Positions 8,668-18,302 of a stretch of 54,026 bases of DNA are shown here, piece after piece (position 1 is the stretch's first letter; each line of letters begins with the position of its first letter). The notes beneath the pieces were generated by a model that did no database searches, had not been told where the DNA came from, and saw only the letters and a list, made by a program, of their open reading frames with translations. Both the position numbers and the translations under genes were made by a program. The DNA is from Bifidobacteriaceae bacterium. Its GTDB lineage: Bacteria > Actinomycetota > Actinomycetes > Actinomycetales > WQXJ01. The stretch spans positions 1 through 54,026 of the forward strand of contig JAITJZ010000088.1 in the NCBI GenBank assembly GCA_031278655.1, written 5' to 3'.

Positions 8668-9987
8668 ATGCTGACTAAAAAGCGCGCGGTGCTGACCTTC
8701 ACCGCAGTCGCGGCGATGACACTCTCAATGGCGGCGTGCGGGACCGGCGGCACAGGCGGTGATGGAGGCGGCTCGAATGACAGCGCTTCCGTCTGGTATG
8801 TCTCCGGCGCCCCGAAGGAGACCCTGTGGAAGGACCAGTTCGCCGCCTGGAACCAAGCCAATCCGGACCAGCAGATCAAGGCTGAGGTGTACGCCAACGA
8901 CGCCTACAAGGAGAAGATCCGCACGGCCATCGGCGCTGGCAACGCCCCCACTCTTGTTTTTAGCTGGGGCGCCTACGGCCCCGTGGCCGAATACGTTTCC
9001 GCCAACCAGATCATCTCCCTCGAGGGCAAGGTTGACGAGGCCCTCAGCCGCACTCTTGACTCGGTCGATGCCGCCGGCGTGCTGGATGGCGTGCAGTACG
9101 CGGTGCCGAACGGCGACACCCAGCCTGTGATGCTGTTCTACAACAAGGACCTATTCGACCAAGCCGGCGTGGTCGCCCCCATCACCACCTGGGAAGACCT
9201 GCTCGCCTCCATACCGAAGTTCAAGGCGATCGGCGTGGCGCCCTTCGCGCTGGCCGGCCAGTCCAAGTGGCCGGATTTGATGTGGCTGGAGTACCTGGCT
9301 GACCGGGTGGGCGGGCCTCAGACGTTCAACGATGTCGTGGCGGGCAAGGAAGGCGCTTGGTCCTCGCCAGAGATGATCCAGGCCCTGACCTATATCCAAG
9401 ACCTCGTGAAGGCTGACGGCTTCCAAGAGTCGTTCGGTTCGACCACGGCTGACTCCAACGCCGATGTCGCGTTGGTCCACACCGGCAAGGCCGCCATGAT
9501 CCTGCAGGGCTCGTGGGCTTACGGCTCCTTCAAGAATGACGCGCCGGAGTTCGTGTCGGCCGGCAAGCTGGGCTCCTTCCCGTTCCCCTCGGTGCCCGGC
9601 GGCAAGGGTGACCAGGCGGACATCGCCGGCAATCCGTCGAACTATTGGTCGATCTCGTCCACGGCCAGCGCCGCGGCCCAGGAGATCGCCCTGAAGTGGC
9701 TGAACGAAGAAAACTTGGACGCCGAATACGTTGACGGCCTGATCGCCGGCGGCGCCATTCCGCCGGTCGAAGGCATCCGCGACAAGCTGGCCGCCTCAGA
9801 TGACGGCGAGTTCCTGACCGCCGCCTACGACTTGGTGCTCAACGCTCCGAACTTCCAAAGCTCCTGGGACCAGGTGCTCAGTTCTGTGGCCGCTCAAGAG
9901 ATGCTGACCAACCTGGACAAGATCTTCAACGGTCAGATCACGCCACAAGAGTTCGCCGCGAACATGGACAAGACGATCAACCAGTAG
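8668..9987 (+). CDS. Carbohydrate ABC transporter substrate-binding lipoprotein
   Basis: Extracellular sugar-binding protein of the CUT1 class, anchored by lipid. The ATG at 8668 has AAAGGAA upstream and gives 'MLTKKRAVLTFTAVAAMTLSMAAC', a clear lipoprotein signal with the acylated Cys in MAAC; the upstream extension in the ORF track (8548) does not look like a signal peptide. The mature 439-aa precursor shows the family pattern (VWYVSGAPKETLWKDQFAAWNQ; WEDLLASIPKFK; AAMILQGSWAYGSF). It heads an operon with two permeases, a GH3 enzyme and a LacI regulator. The likely ligand is an oligosaccharide processed by the GH3 enzyme (gluco- or xylo-oligosaccharide), which is inference from context. Confidence 0.9.
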   Translation: MLTKKRAVLTFTAVAAMTLSMAACGTGGTGGDGGGSNDSASVWYVSGAPKETLWKDQFAAWNQANPDQQIKAEVYANDAYKEKIRTAIGAGNAPTLVFSWGAYGPVAEYVSANQIISLEGKVDEALSRTLDSVDAAGVLDGVQYAVPNGDTQPVMLFYNKDLFDQAGVVAPITTWEDLLASIPKFKAIGVAPFALAGQSKWPDLMWLEYLADRVGGPQTFNDVVAGKEGAWSSPEMIQALTYIQDLVKADGFQESFGSTTADSNADVALVHTGKAAMILQGSWAYGSFKNDAPEFVSAGKLGSFPFPSVPGGKGDQADIAGNPSNYWSISSTASAAAQEIALKWLNEENLDAEYVDGLIAGGAIPPVEGIRDKLAASDDGEFLTAAYDLVLNAPNFQSSWDQVLSSVAAQEMLTNLDKIFNGQITPQEFAANMDKTINQ

Positions 9988-10899
9988 ATGCCTGACAAAG
10001 CGCACGCGCCCGGGGCGGCCACCAGCCGCGGCCGCTCCGGGCCGAGCCCCTGGTTGGCGGCTCCGGCCATGGCCTTCTTCGGGATCTTCGCGGTCATCCC
10101 GCTGTTGGGCGTGGTCTATTTCAGCTTCATGCGTTGGGACGGCATGAGTGACATGACCTTCGCGGGTTTGGACAACTGGAAGGCTGTGTTCACGGACTCG
10201 ACCTCGCTGAACGCCATGAAACTGTCCCTGGTGGTGATGATCATCAGCTGGGCCACCCAGACGCCGGTCTCGCTGTTGCTGGGTGTTTTCATGGCTGGCA
10301 AACAGAAGTACCGCGCCGTCCTGTCGGTGTTGTACTTCCTGCCGCTGCTGTTCAGCTCGGCGGCCATCGGGATTGGCTTCAAGGCGATGGTGGACCCGGC
10401 CTTCGGCTTGGCCTCGCAACTGCGCCTGGGCTTCCTGCAACGTGACTGGTTGGGCAACCCGTCCCTGGCCATTGGCACGGTGCTGTTTGTGATTGGTTGG
10501 GCATTCGTGCCCTTCCACTCGCTGCTCTACCAAGCGGGTGTGCGCCAGATCCCCGCCTCGATGTACGAGGCGGCCATGATCGACGGCGCCGGGGCTTGGA
10601 AACAGTTCTGGTCCATCACGTTGCCGCAGCTCAAATACACAATTGCGACCAGCTCGACCTTGATGGTTGTGGGCGCCTTGACCTACTTCGACCTGTTCTA
10701 CGTGATGACGCAGGGCGGCCCCGGCGACGCGACGCGGATCCTGCCGCTGGACATGTACCTGACCGGGTTCAGATCCTTCCAGATGGGCAAGGCGTCCACC
10801 ATCGCTGTGATTCTGGTGGTGGTTGGCCTGTCCCTGTCGCTGGGTCTGAACCGGCTGTCCGGGTCGAGCCGCATGGAGTCGCAGATGGAGGGTCTGTGA
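9988..10899 (+). CDS. Sugar ABC transporter permease, MalF/UgpA type
   Basis: Membrane subunit of a CUT1 importer. The 303-aa product starts directly after the TAG of the binding protein, with no spacer. Six hydrophobic segments are visible and the cytoplasmic EAA loop appears as 'SMYEAAMIDGAGAWKQFWSITLPQLK', which docks the ATPase. The C-terminal region 'VMTQGGPGDATRILPLDMYLTGF' is characteristic of MalF-type permeases. Its stop overlaps the next permease by one base (TGATG). No ATPase gene is present in the operon, so a shared MsiK/UgpC-type ATPase elsewhere in the genome probably energises it. Confidence 0.92.
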   Translation: MPDKAHAPGAATSRGRSGPSPWLAAPAMAFFGIFAVIPLLGVVYFSFMRWDGMSDMTFAGLDNWKAVFTDSTSLNAMKLSLVVMIISWATQTPVSLLLGVFMAGKQKYRAVLSVLYFLPLLFSSAAIGIGFKAMVDPAFGLASQLRLGFLQRDWLGNPSLAIGTVLFVIGWAFVPFHSLLYQAGVRQIPASMYEAAMIDGAGAWKQFWSITLPQLKYTIATSSTLMVVGALTYFDLFYVMTQGGPGDATRILPLDMYLTGFRSFQMGKASTIAVILVVVGLSLSLGLNRLSGSSRMESQMEGL

Positions 10900-11735
10900 T
10901 GGCCAAGATCCTGGGCGGCCGGCGCCGCCCTAACATCATCGGCGGTTTGTTCGGCTGGATCTGGCTGGTGATCATCCTGACGCCCATCTATTACATGGTG
11001 CTGGCTTCGCTCAGGACCCAGGGCGATTACTACAAGGACAATCCCCTGGTCCCGCCGCTCAAACCATCCATGCGCGCCTACCGGCTGGTCTTCGAGAACG
11101 ACTTTGGCCGCTATCTGCTGAATAGCGCCATCGTCACCTTGGGAGCGGTCGCCATCTTGTTGATCGTGACCCTCATGGCCAGCTATGTGATTGTGCGCAA
11201 CCGGGGCCAGGTGGCGCAGCGCTTGTTCAGGGTCTTCCTGCTGGGCCTGGCCATTCCCGCCCAGGCGACGATCGTGCCGCTGTATTACATGATCACCAAG
11301 ATGGGCTTGTATGACACCTTGATCGCCCTGGTGTTGCCGTCGGTCGGGTTCGGCATTCCAATCACCGTTCTGATCCTGGTGAACTTCGTCAGGGACATCC
11401 CGGGCGAGCTGTTCGAGTCCATGACCATCGACGGCGCCGGCAACTGGCGCACCTTGTGGAACTTGGTGCTGCCGCTGTCCAAACCAGCCGTGGTCACTGT
11501 TGGCATCTACGACGCGCTTCAGGTTTGGAACGGCTTCCTGTTCCCATTGGTGTTGACCGGCAAGCCTGAGGTTCGCGTGCTGCCTTACTCGTTGTTCACT
11601 TACCAAGGCGAGCATGGCGCTGACACCCCGGCCATCCTGGCGGCCGTTGTGCTTTCCGCCCTGCCCATCCTGGCCGCCTACATCATTGGGCGTCGCCAAC
11701 TCGTCGCCGGCCTGACGGCCGGTTTCGGCAAGTAG
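10899..11735 (+). CDS. Sugar ABC transporter permease, MalG/UgpE type
   Basis: Second CUT1 permease, 278 aa. The track's 10497 start runs through the previous gene in another frame; the ATG at 10899 overlaps the upstream TGA and gives the expected short cytoplasmic N-terminus followed by 'WIWLVIILTPIYYMVLASLRTQGDYY'. The EAA loop reads 'ELFESMTIDGAGNWRTLWNLVLPLSKPAV', and the C-terminus 'RRQLVAGLTAGFGK' matches the family ending (VAGLTAGAVKG). It acts as a heterodimer with the preceding permease. Confidence 0.92.
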   Translation: MAKILGGRRRPNIIGGLFGWIWLVIILTPIYYMVLASLRTQGDYYKDNPLVPPLKPSMRAYRLVFENDFGRYLLNSAIVTLGAVAILLIVTLMASYVIVRNRGQVAQRLFRVFLLGLAIPAQATIVPLYYMITKMGLYDTLIALVLPSVGFGIPITVLILVNFVRDIPGELFESMTIDGAGNWRTLWNLVLPLSKPAVVTVGIYDALQVWNGFLFPLVLTGKPEVRVLPYSLFTYQGEHGADTPAILAAVVLSALPILAAYIIGRRQLVAGLTAGFGK

Positions 11736-11802
11736 CCCGGTGACCCCAAGCCGACCCCCGCAGGGCCTGACGGCCCGCACCTGTCGAAGGAGATAGCAGT
11801 CC

Positions 11803-14160
11803 ATGGTTGACAACACCCGGATGCCGTTGCCCGACTCGCAAGCGCCTTGGCGCGATGCCGCCAAGCCGATCAGCGAGCGGGTGGAACTGCTACTGGCGGC
11901 CATGACCTTGGCTGAGAAGCTGGCCCAACTTGGCAGCTACTGGCCGCGCTCGCCCGATGACGTGGAGGGCGAGGTGGCGCCGATGGAAGACGCCATGTCC
12001 GCCGCGCCAAGCACCTTCGAGGCCGCCGCCGAGTTCGGCTTGGGCCATCTGACCAGGGTGTTTGGCGCGTCACCGGTCAGCCCGGCCGAGGGCGTGGCCA
12101 AACACCGGGCTTTCCAGGCGTTCCTGACCAGCAAGACGCGACTGGGAATCGGCGCCATAGCCCACGAGGAATGCCTGACCGGCGTGACCACGCTGGGCGC
12201 GACCGTTTACCCCGCGTCGATCGCTTGGGGGGCGACGTTCGACCCGGCGCTGATCGAGCAGATGGCCGCCGCGATCGGCGCGGACATGTCCAAGATGGGC
12301 GTCCACCAGGGGCTCTCGCCGCTGTTGGACGTGGTCCGGGACTATCGTTGGGGCCGGGTCGAGGAAACCGCCGGCGAGGACCCCTACCTGGTGGGCTGCG
12401 TCGGCGCGGCTTACGTGCGCGGCCTGCAGTCCCAGGGCGTCCTGGCCACGGTCAAACACTTCGCCGGGTATTCGGCATCGCGGGCTGGGCGCAACCACGC
12501 GCCCGTCTCCATGGGGCCGCGCGAATTCGCGGACGTCATCCTGCCGCCGTTCGAGATGGCGGTGCGGGAGGGCCAAGCCCGTTCCGTGATGAACTCCTAT
12601 TCCGATGTCGACGGCCAGCCCGCCGCCACGAATCACTGGCTGCTGACCGAGGTCCTGCGCGAAAACTGGGGCTTCACCGGCACGGTTGTGTCCGACTACT
12701 GGTCCGTGCCGTTTGTCCAGACCATGCACCGCACCGCGGCGGACCTGGCCCAAGCGGGCGCCCAGGCGCTAGCCGCCGGCCTGGACATCGAACTGCCGGA
12801 GACGGCCGCCTATGGTCGGCTGGCCGAACTGGTCGCCTCAGGCGAACTGCCCATGGATGTGATCGACACAGCCGCGCGCCGCGTGCTGACCCAAAAAGCC
12901 CAGTTGGGCCTGCTCGATGCCGGGTGGGAACCAACCGGCGCCGAACCTGACTCGATCGACCTTGATTCTCCCGCCAACCGGGCGTTGGCCGCCCAGGTCG
13001 CCGAGGCGTCGATCATCTTGCTGGCCAATGGCGCCGGCCTGCTGCCACTGGCGCCGACCCCCGGCAAGGTGGCCGTGATTGGACCGGTCGCGGCCGAGCC
13101 GCGCTCAATGTTTGGCTGCTATTCCTATCCCAACCACGTCATGTCGCGTTATGGCGACGGTTCCATGGGCATCACCGCGCCGTCCCTGCTAGAGGCGTTG
13201 ACCAGTCAATACGGTCAGGACGCAGTGGTTTACCGGCAGGGTTGCCCAATCTTGGACGAGGACCGCGGCGGCATCGCGACGGCGGTCGATGCCGCGCGCG
13301 CGGCGGACGTTGTGGTGCTGGCGGTCGGGGACCTGGCCGGGTTGTTCGGCCGAGGCACGTCCGGCGAAGGCTGTGACGCCGAAACCTTGGCGCTGCCGGG
13401 CGTCCAGGCCGAGTTGGTCAGCGCCGTGATGGCCGCCGGGACGCCGGTGGTGTTGGTGGCCATCACCGGCCGCCCGTACTGCCTGGGTGACGGTGTCCGG
13501 GCGGACGCGATAATCCAAGCTTTCATGCCCGGCGCGGAGGGCGCTGGCGCCATCGCGCGCGTGCTGGCGGGCCAGGTCAATCCCTCTGGCAAGCTGCCCG
13601 TGGGCATTCCGGCCGGGCTGGGCGGCCAGCCGTCCACCTATCTCGCCCCCCCGCTGGGCCTGGCCTCTGAGGGGATCTCGAACCTGGACCCGACCCCGGC
13701 CTATCCGTTTGGCCACGGGCTCAGCTACACCGAGTTCGCGCTGAGCGACCTGGAACTGGACGCGGCCGTGATCCCGCCGGACGGCATGGTGACGGTCAGG
13801 GTGACTGTGCGCAACACCGGGACCAGGGCCGGCGCCGAGGTGGTGCAACTCTACCTCGGCGACCCGGTGGCCCAGGTGACCCGGCCGACCAAGCAGTTGG
13901 TTGGCTTCGCCAAAGTGGCGCTCGAAGTCGGCGCAAGCGTTCGGCTCGCATTCCAGTTGCACGCCGACAGGACGGCCTTCACGGGGCTGGACCCCGGCCG
14001 GCGGATCATCGAGCCGGGCGAGTTCCGCCTGTGGGTGGGCGCCTCAAGCGCCGACCTGCCGCTGGAGGCCAGGTTCGCCATTGGCGGCGATGTGCGGGAC
14101 GTCAGCCGGGGCCGGGTGCTGACGACTCCCTGGCAGGTGGAGGCGGTGGGTTCGTCATGA
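11803..14160 (+). CDS. Glycoside hydrolase family 3 (beta-glucosidase/beta-xylosidase type)
   Basis: Retaining exo-glycosidase of 785 aa. An N-terminal TIM barrel carries 'GVHQGLSPLLDVVRDYRWGRVEETAGEDPYL' and 'VATVKHFAGYSAS'-like blocks. The catalytic nucleophile is Asp298 in 'GTVVSDYWSVPF'. A second alpha/beta domain begins around residue 390 ('ASIILLANGAGLLPL') and the C-terminus is a fibronectin-III-like domain ('VTVRNTGTRAGAEVVQLYLGD'). No signal peptide is seen, so it should act on imported oligosaccharides in the cytoplasm. The start has AAGGAGATAG upstream, 67 nt after the permease. Substrate choice between gluco- and xylo-linkages cannot be decided here. Confidence 0.92.
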   Translation: MVDNTRMPLPDSQAPWRDAAKPISERVELLLAAMTLAEKLAQLGSYWPRSPDDVEGEVAPMEDAMSAAPSTFEAAAEFGLGHLTRVFGASPVSPAEGVAKHRAFQAFLTSKTRLGIGAIAHEECLTGVTTLGATVYPASIAWGATFDPALIEQMAAAIGADMSKMGVHQGLSPLLDVVRDYRWGRVEETAGEDPYLVGCVGAAYVRGLQSQGVLATVKHFAGYSASRAGRNHAPVSMGPREFADVILPPFEMAVREGQARSVMNSYSDVDGQPAATNHWLLTEVLRENWGFTGTVVSDYWSVPFVQTMHRTAADLAQAGAQALAAGLDIELPETAAYGRLAELVASGELPMDVIDTAARRVLTQKAQLGLLDAGWEPTGAEPDSIDLDSPANRALAAQVAEASIILLANGAGLLPLAPTPGKVAVIGPVAAEPRSMFGCYSYPNHVMSRYGDGSMGITAPSLLEALTSQYGQDAVVYRQGCPILDEDRGGIATAVDAARAADVVVLAVGDLAGLFGRGTSGEGCDAETLALPGVQAELVSAVMAAGTPVVLVAITGRPYCLGDGVRADAIIQAFMPGAEGAGAIARVLAGQVNPSGKLPVGIPAGLGGQPSTYLAPPLGLASEGISNLDPTPAYPFGHGLSYTEFALSDLELDAAVIPPDGMVTVRVTVRNTGTRAGAEVVQLYLGDPVAQVTRPTKQLVGFAKVALEVGASVRLAFQLHADRTAFTGLDPGRRIIEPGEFRLWVGASSADLPLEARFAIGGDVRDVSRGRVLTTPWQVEAVGSS

Positions 14161-14163
14161 GGC

Positions 14164-14183
14164 GGCCAGACGGCATCGGATTG
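14164..14183 (+). repeat. Partial copy of the GGCATCGGGC dispersed motif
   Basis: Reads GGCCAGACGGCATCGGATTG directly after the GH3 stop. The first 16 bases are identical to the intergenic copies at 15862-15879 and 33650-33667, after which it diverges. Confidence 0.45.
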
Positions 14184-14249
14184 ATAGTTTTCGTGTGTGA
14201 TCTGCCCGCCGGACTGGCCTTTTGCCGAGTGCTTGAACGGCGCGTGCGA

Positions 14250-14255
14250 TAGACT
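14250..14255 (+). promoter_or_regulatory. Probable -10 box (TAGACT) for the LacI gene
   Basis: GCGTGCGATAGACT resembles the proposed rpsB -10 context (GCGTGCGGTAGACT). It would let the regulator be expressed independently of the sugar operon, with a leader of about 25 nt. A -35 box at proper spacing is not evident. Confidence 0.4.
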
Positions 14256-14285
14256 TTCGTCGGCGATTTTAAGAGATGAGGCATC

Positions 14286-15329
14286 GTGCCGAGACCGGGA
14301 ACCAAGGCAACGCTGGTCACTGTGGCGCGGCAGGCGAATGTTTCGGTCGCCACCGCGTCCAAGGTGCTGAACGGGCGCAGCGGCGTTGGCCCGGCCACAC
14401 GTGACCGTGTTCAACAGGTGATGACGGACCTGGGCTACCGGCCGACCACGGCCCGCGTCACCTTGCCGGGCCTCCAAACCAAACGCATCGCCGTGGCCTT
14501 CTCCGGGTTTGACCAAGCGATGTATTCCGGTCAGATGCTTCACTCGATCTTGGCGAACGCCCGGGACGACCAACTTCAGATCATGGTCTCGATGGAGGAT
14601 CCGTCCGAACCCTTGCCGGACAACCGCGCGAACGCTTGGGCCCGGGCACTCCTGGGCGGCGGCTGCCAGGGCGCCGTGTTCATCACCTGCGAACTCACCC
14701 GGGCGCAACTCGACGCCATCAACCGGATCGACTTGCCGGTGGTGGCGGTTGACTCGTATTCGCTGTTGACCGTCGGCACGGTGACGGTGGGCGCCGCCAA
14801 CTTCACCGGCGGCATGGCCGTGGCTCAGCATCTGATTGAGCTGGGGCACACGCGCATCGGTGTCATCTCCGGCGAAATGAGGTCCACCTTTGCGGCCGAA
14901 CGCGCCCACGGATCGTTGGCCGCCATGCTTGACGCCGCCCTGCCCAACCCCCAGGAATTGATGCGCGAGGGCCACTTCAGCTACGAATCGGGGCTTGACC
15001 TTGGCGGCGAACTGCTGGACCTGCCCCAACCGCCAACCGCGATCATCGCCAACTGCGATGTGTGCGCCTGGGGCGTGATGCAGGCGGCCCGCCGTCGCGG
15101 CCTGAGGGTGCCTGAGGACCTGTCCGTGACCGGCTTCGACGGCACGCGCCTGGCGGGCTGGTCGACCCCGCCTCTGACCACGGTGGTCCAGCCGCTGCCG
15201 GAGATCGCGCGCATGGCCCTGCGCGTCATCACCAACATGATTGACGGCCACCCGCCGGATTCGCCCCGGATCCAACTGGCCACCCGCCTAGTGGTGGGCG
15301 GCACAACGGCGCCGCCCGCGAAGCGCTAG
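14286..15329 (+). CDS. LacI-family transcriptional regulator of the sugar/GH3 operon
   Basis: 347-aa sugar-responsive regulator. The N-terminal HTH reads 'VTVARQANVSVATASKVLNGRSGVGPATRDRV' (about residues 11-42), followed by the hinge 'DLGYRPTTARVTLPG' and a periplasmic-binding-like effector domain ending 'DLSVTGFDGTRLAGWSTPPLTTVVQP'. It uses a GTG start at 14286 with GATGAGG upstream. Lying just after the GH3 gene, it most likely controls the ABC importer and GH3 enzyme by ligand-released repression, possibly through the palindrome at 8487-8500. That target assignment is inference. Confidence 0.9.
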   Translation: MPRPGTKATLVTVARQANVSVATASKVLNGRSGVGPATRDRVQQVMTDLGYRPTTARVTLPGLQTKRIAVAFSGFDQAMYSGQMLHSILANARDDQLQIMVSMEDPSEPLPDNRANAWARALLGGGCQGAVFITCELTRAQLDAINRIDLPVVAVDSYSLLTVGTVTVGAANFTGGMAVAQHLIELGHTRIGVISGEMRSTFAAERAHGSLAAMLDAALPNPQELMREGHFSYESGLDLGGELLDLPQPPTAIIANCDVCAWGVMQAARRRGLRVPEDLSVTGFDGTRLAGWSTPPLTTVVQPLPEIARMALRVITNMIDGHPPDSPRIQLATRLVVGGTTAPPAKR

Positions 15330-15468
15330 CCTCGCGCACGGTTCGGGCGGGGGTGGTTGATGCGCTAAGGTGGGGAGTTGCCGTGTGACGGCCGCGGTTC
15401 CGAGTGCCCGGGTGGATCGGCCCCGGTGCTCCGCGCAACGACCAACAACTAAGGAGTGAACTAGAGCC

Positions 15469-15738
15469 ATGCCGCTCGACTCTGCCACCAAGGCAAAGAT
15501 CATCGCCGAGTACGGCGCCCGTGAGGGCGACACCGGCTCGCCGGAAGTCCAGATCGCGCTGCTGACGCAACGCATCAAAGACTTGACCGAGCATTTCAAG
15601 GTCCACGCGCACGATCACCACTCGCGCCGGGGGCTGCTGTTGTTGGTGGGCCAACGCCGCCGCCTGCTGGGCTACCTGGAGTCGATCGACGTGGAGCGCT
15701 ACCGCTCCGTCGTCAAGCGGCTCGGTTTGCGCCGCTAG
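15469..15738 (+). CDS. rpsO: 30S ribosomal protein S15
   Basis: 89-aa primary 16S rRNA-binding protein of the platform. Family blocks '[23 protein letters not shown]' and '[23 protein letters not shown]' are intact. AAGGAG lies upstream of the ATG at a slightly long spacing of 12 nt. It is followed 241 nt later by pnp, the classic rpsO-pnp arrangement. Confidence 0.97.
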   Translation: MPLDSATKAKIIAEYGAREGDTGSPEVQIALLTQRIKDLTEHFKVHAHDHHSRRGLLLLVGQRRRLLGYLESIDVERYRSVVKRLGLRR

Positions 15739-15780
15739 CGGACACAACTGAAGACAGACAACTGAAAAGTGACACCAGCC

Positions 15781-15810
15781 AGGACTGATTCCCGCATGAA
15801 TCGCGGTCCT
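15781..15810 (+). ncRNA. Hairpin in the rpsO-pnp intergenic leader
   Basis: AGGAC-T-GATTC and GAATC-GCG-GTCCT pair across a six-base loop (10 bp with a small internal loop). A second stem, TAAACG/CGTTTA, lies at 15881-15907. No T-run follows either. They may be the RNase III-type processing structure known upstream of pnp in other bacteria or a leaky rpsO terminator. Confidence 0.45.
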
Positions 15811-15861
15811 CGGTAGTGGCTTCCGTAAGCGCGGCGCGAGGCGCCCTGTTCTGGCCGACCG

Positions 15862-15879
15862 GGCCAGACGGCATCGGGC
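15862..15879 (+). repeat. Copy of the dispersed GGCCAGACGGCATCGGGC motif
   Basis: GGCCAGACGGCATCGGGC in the rpsO-pnp spacer is identical over 18 bases to the intergenic copy at 33650-33667, 18 kb away. The ten-base core GGCATCGGGC is at 15870-15879. Confidence 0.6.
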
Positions 15880-15979
15880 ATAAACGGCCCCGGCGACCCG
15901 GCGTTTACGTGAGCCTCGATCGAAGACCGCCCGGGAACGCCTGGCTCTGACGAACACAGAGCGATAAAGGAGGGCACCC

Positions 15980-18292
15980 ATGGAGGGTCCTGAAATCACA
16001 TACTCCGAGGCCACCATCGACAACGGGCCGTTCGGCCGTCGGCTGGTCAGATTCGAGACCGGGCGGTTGGCCCGGCAGGCGGGCGGGGCGGTCGCCGCCT
16101 ACCTAGACGGCGAAACAATGGTCCTGTCGACCACGACGGCGGGCAAACACCCCCGCGAAGGCTTCGACTTCTTCCCGCTGACCGTAGACGTGGAAGAACG
16201 CATGTACGCTGCCGGGCGCATCCCCGGCAGCTTCTTCAGGCGCGAGGGGCGGCCAACAACTGACGCCATCCTGGCCTGCCGCCTGATCGACCGGCCGCTG
16301 CGGCCCCTGTTTGTCAAGGGCCTGCGCAACGAGGTCCAGGTGGTCGAGACCATCCTGGCGATCAACCCCGAGGACTCCTACGACGTGCTGGCGATCAACG
16401 CCGCGTCGCTGTCCACGCAAATCGCGGGACTGCCGTTCTCGGGACCGGTCGCAGGCACCCGCCTGGCGCTGGTCGACGGCCGCTGGGTGGCCTTCCCGCG
16501 CTGGTCGGAACGCGAACGGGCGGCCTTCGAGATGGTCGTGGCCGGGCGGATCGTCGGCGATGACGTGGCCATCGCCATGATCGAGGCTGAGGCCGGCGAA
16601 CGCGCCTGGGACCTCATCAAGCACCAGGGCGTCGCCGCGCCGACCGAAGACGTGGTGGCCCAGGGCCTTGAGGCCGCCAAGCCGTTCCTGCGCGAACTCT
16701 GCCTCGCCCAGCAGCGCCTGGCCGACCAGGTCTCGAAGCCGACCCGCGAGTTCCCGCTGTTCCCGGATTACCAGGAGGACGCCTACCAGGCGACCGCGCA
16801 ACTGGTAACCGACAAACTCAGCCAGGCCATCCAGATCGCGGACAAGCAAGCCCGCGAGACCAGGCTGGATGAGATCAAGAACGAGGCGCTGGGCGCGTTG
16901 GAGGCCAATTTCCCGGAGCGCGACAAGGAAATCGCGGCGGCCGTGCGGGCCATCACCAAGCGACTGGTCCGCGAGCGCGTCCTCAAAGACGGCCTCCGGA
17001 TCGACGGGCGGACGCTGCGCGACATCCGCACCCTCTCGGCTGAGGTCGAGGTCCTGCCGAGGGTCCACGGCTCGGCCCTGTTCGAGCGCGGCGAGACGCA
17101 GATCCTGGGCGTCACCACCCTCAACATGCTGCGCATGGAGCAGCAGATCGATTCGCTCAGCCCGGTCACGCACAAGCGTTACATGCACAACTACAACTTC
17201 CCGCCCTATTCGACCGGCGAGACCGGCCGGGTCGGCAGCCCCAAGCGGCGCGAGATCGGGCACGGGGCGCTGGCGGAACGAGCCCTGATCCCGGTGCTGC
17301 CCAGCCGCGAGGAGTTCCCCTACGCCATCCGCCAGGTCTCAGAGGCGCTCGGCTCGAACGGCTCGACCTCGATGGGCTCGGTCTGCGCCTCGACGTTGTC
17401 GCTGCTGAACGCCGGCGTGCCGCTGAAGGCGCCGGTCGCGGGCATCGCCATGGGCCTGATGAGCGACACCGTTGACGGCGAGGTCCGCTACGCCGCCCTG
17501 ACCGACATCCTGGGCGCCGAAGACGCCTTCGGCGACATGGACTTCAAGGTCGCGGGCACTTCTGAGTTCGTCACCGCCATCCAGTTGGACACCAAATTGG
17601 ACGGGATTCCGGCCTCGGTGCTGGCGGCGGCGCTGACCCAGGCCCGCGAGGCCCGGTTGCACATCCTGTCGGTCATGAACCAGGCGATCGACGGCCCGGA
17701 CGAGCTGAACCCGCTGGCCCCGCGCGTCATCACCGTCAAGGTGCCGGTGGACAAGATCGGCGAGGTGATCGGGCCGAAGGGCAAGATGATCAACCAGATT
17801 CAGGACGAGACCGGCGCCGACATCTCGATCGAGGACGACGGCACCGTCTACATCGGCGCGACCGACGGCCCCTCGGCCGAGGCGGCGCGGGCGCAGATCA
17901 ACGCCATCGCCAACCCGCAAATGCCGCAGATCGGCGAGCGGTTCGTCGGGACCGTCGTCAAGACCACCACTTTTGGCGCCTTCGTCTCGCTGACGCCGGG
18001 CAAAGATGGGCTCTTGCACATCTCGCAGATCAGGCGCCTGGTTGGCGGCCGCCGGGTCGAGAACGTCGAAGACGTCCTGCAGGTGGGCCAGAAGGTCCAG
18101 GTTGAGATCGCGGAGATCGACCCGCGCGACAAGTTGTCGCTGCACGCAGTGGTGGACGATGCCGTCGAGGCGGCGGCCGCTGGCGGCGGCGCTGGCGCTG
18201 AGGGCGGGTCGGGCGACGAGCGCCGGGAGCGCTCGCGGCGCCGGCGCGAGCGCCACACCCACATCCACAGCGAGGACCGGGACGAGAGTTGA
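15980..18292 (+). CDS. pnp: Polyribonucleotide nucleotidyltransferase (PNPase)
   Basis: Phosphorolytic 3'-5' exoribonuclease of the RNA degradosome and, in actinobacteria, a source of (p)ppGpp-linked RNA metabolism. The 770-aa product has two RNase PH-like domains (the second with '[31 protein letters not shown]' and '[14 protein letters not shown]'), a KH domain ('[22 protein letters not shown]', about residues 590-612) and an S1 domain ('[20 protein letters not shown]', about residues 651-670). An Ala/Gly then Arg/Glu/His-rich tail follows. The ATG at 15980 has AAAGGAGG seven bases upstream. Confidence 0.97.
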   Translation: MEGPEITYSEATIDNGPFGRRLVRFETGRLARQAGGAVAAYLDGETMVLSTTTAGKHPREGFDFFPLTVDVEERMYAAGRIPGSFFRREGRPTTDAILACRLIDRPLRPLFVKGLRNEVQVVETILAINPEDSYDVLAINAASLSTQIAGLPFSGPVAGTRLALVDGRWVAFPRWSERERAAFEMVVAGRIVGDDVAIAMIEAEAGERAWDLIKHQGVAAPTEDVVAQGLEAAKPFLRELCLAQQRLADQVSKPTREFPLFPDYQEDAYQATAQLVTDKLSQAIQIADKQARETRLDEIKNEALGALEANFPERDKEIAAAVRAITKRLVRERVLKDGLRIDGRTLRDIRTLSAEVEVLPRVHGSALFERGETQILGVTTLNMLRMEQQIDSLSPVTHKRYMHNYNFPPYSTGETGRVGSPKRREIGHGALAERALIPVLPSREEFPYAIRQVSEALGSNGSTSMGSVCASTLSLLNAGVPLKAPVAGIAMGLMSDTVDGEVRYAALTDILGAEDAFGDMDFKVAGTSEFVTAIQLDTKLDGIPASVLAAALTQAREARLHILSVMNQAIDGPDELNPLAPRVITVKVPVDKIGEVIGPKGKMINQIQDETGADISIEDDGTVYIGATDGPSAEAARAQINAIANPQMPQIGERFVGTVVKTTTFGAFVSLTPGKDGLLHISQIRRLVGGRRVENVEDVLQVGQKVQVEIAEIDPRDKLSLHAVVDDAVEAAAAGGGAGAEGGSGDERRERSRRRRERHTHIHSEDRDES

Positions 18293-18302
18293 CGCTGGGC
18301 CG

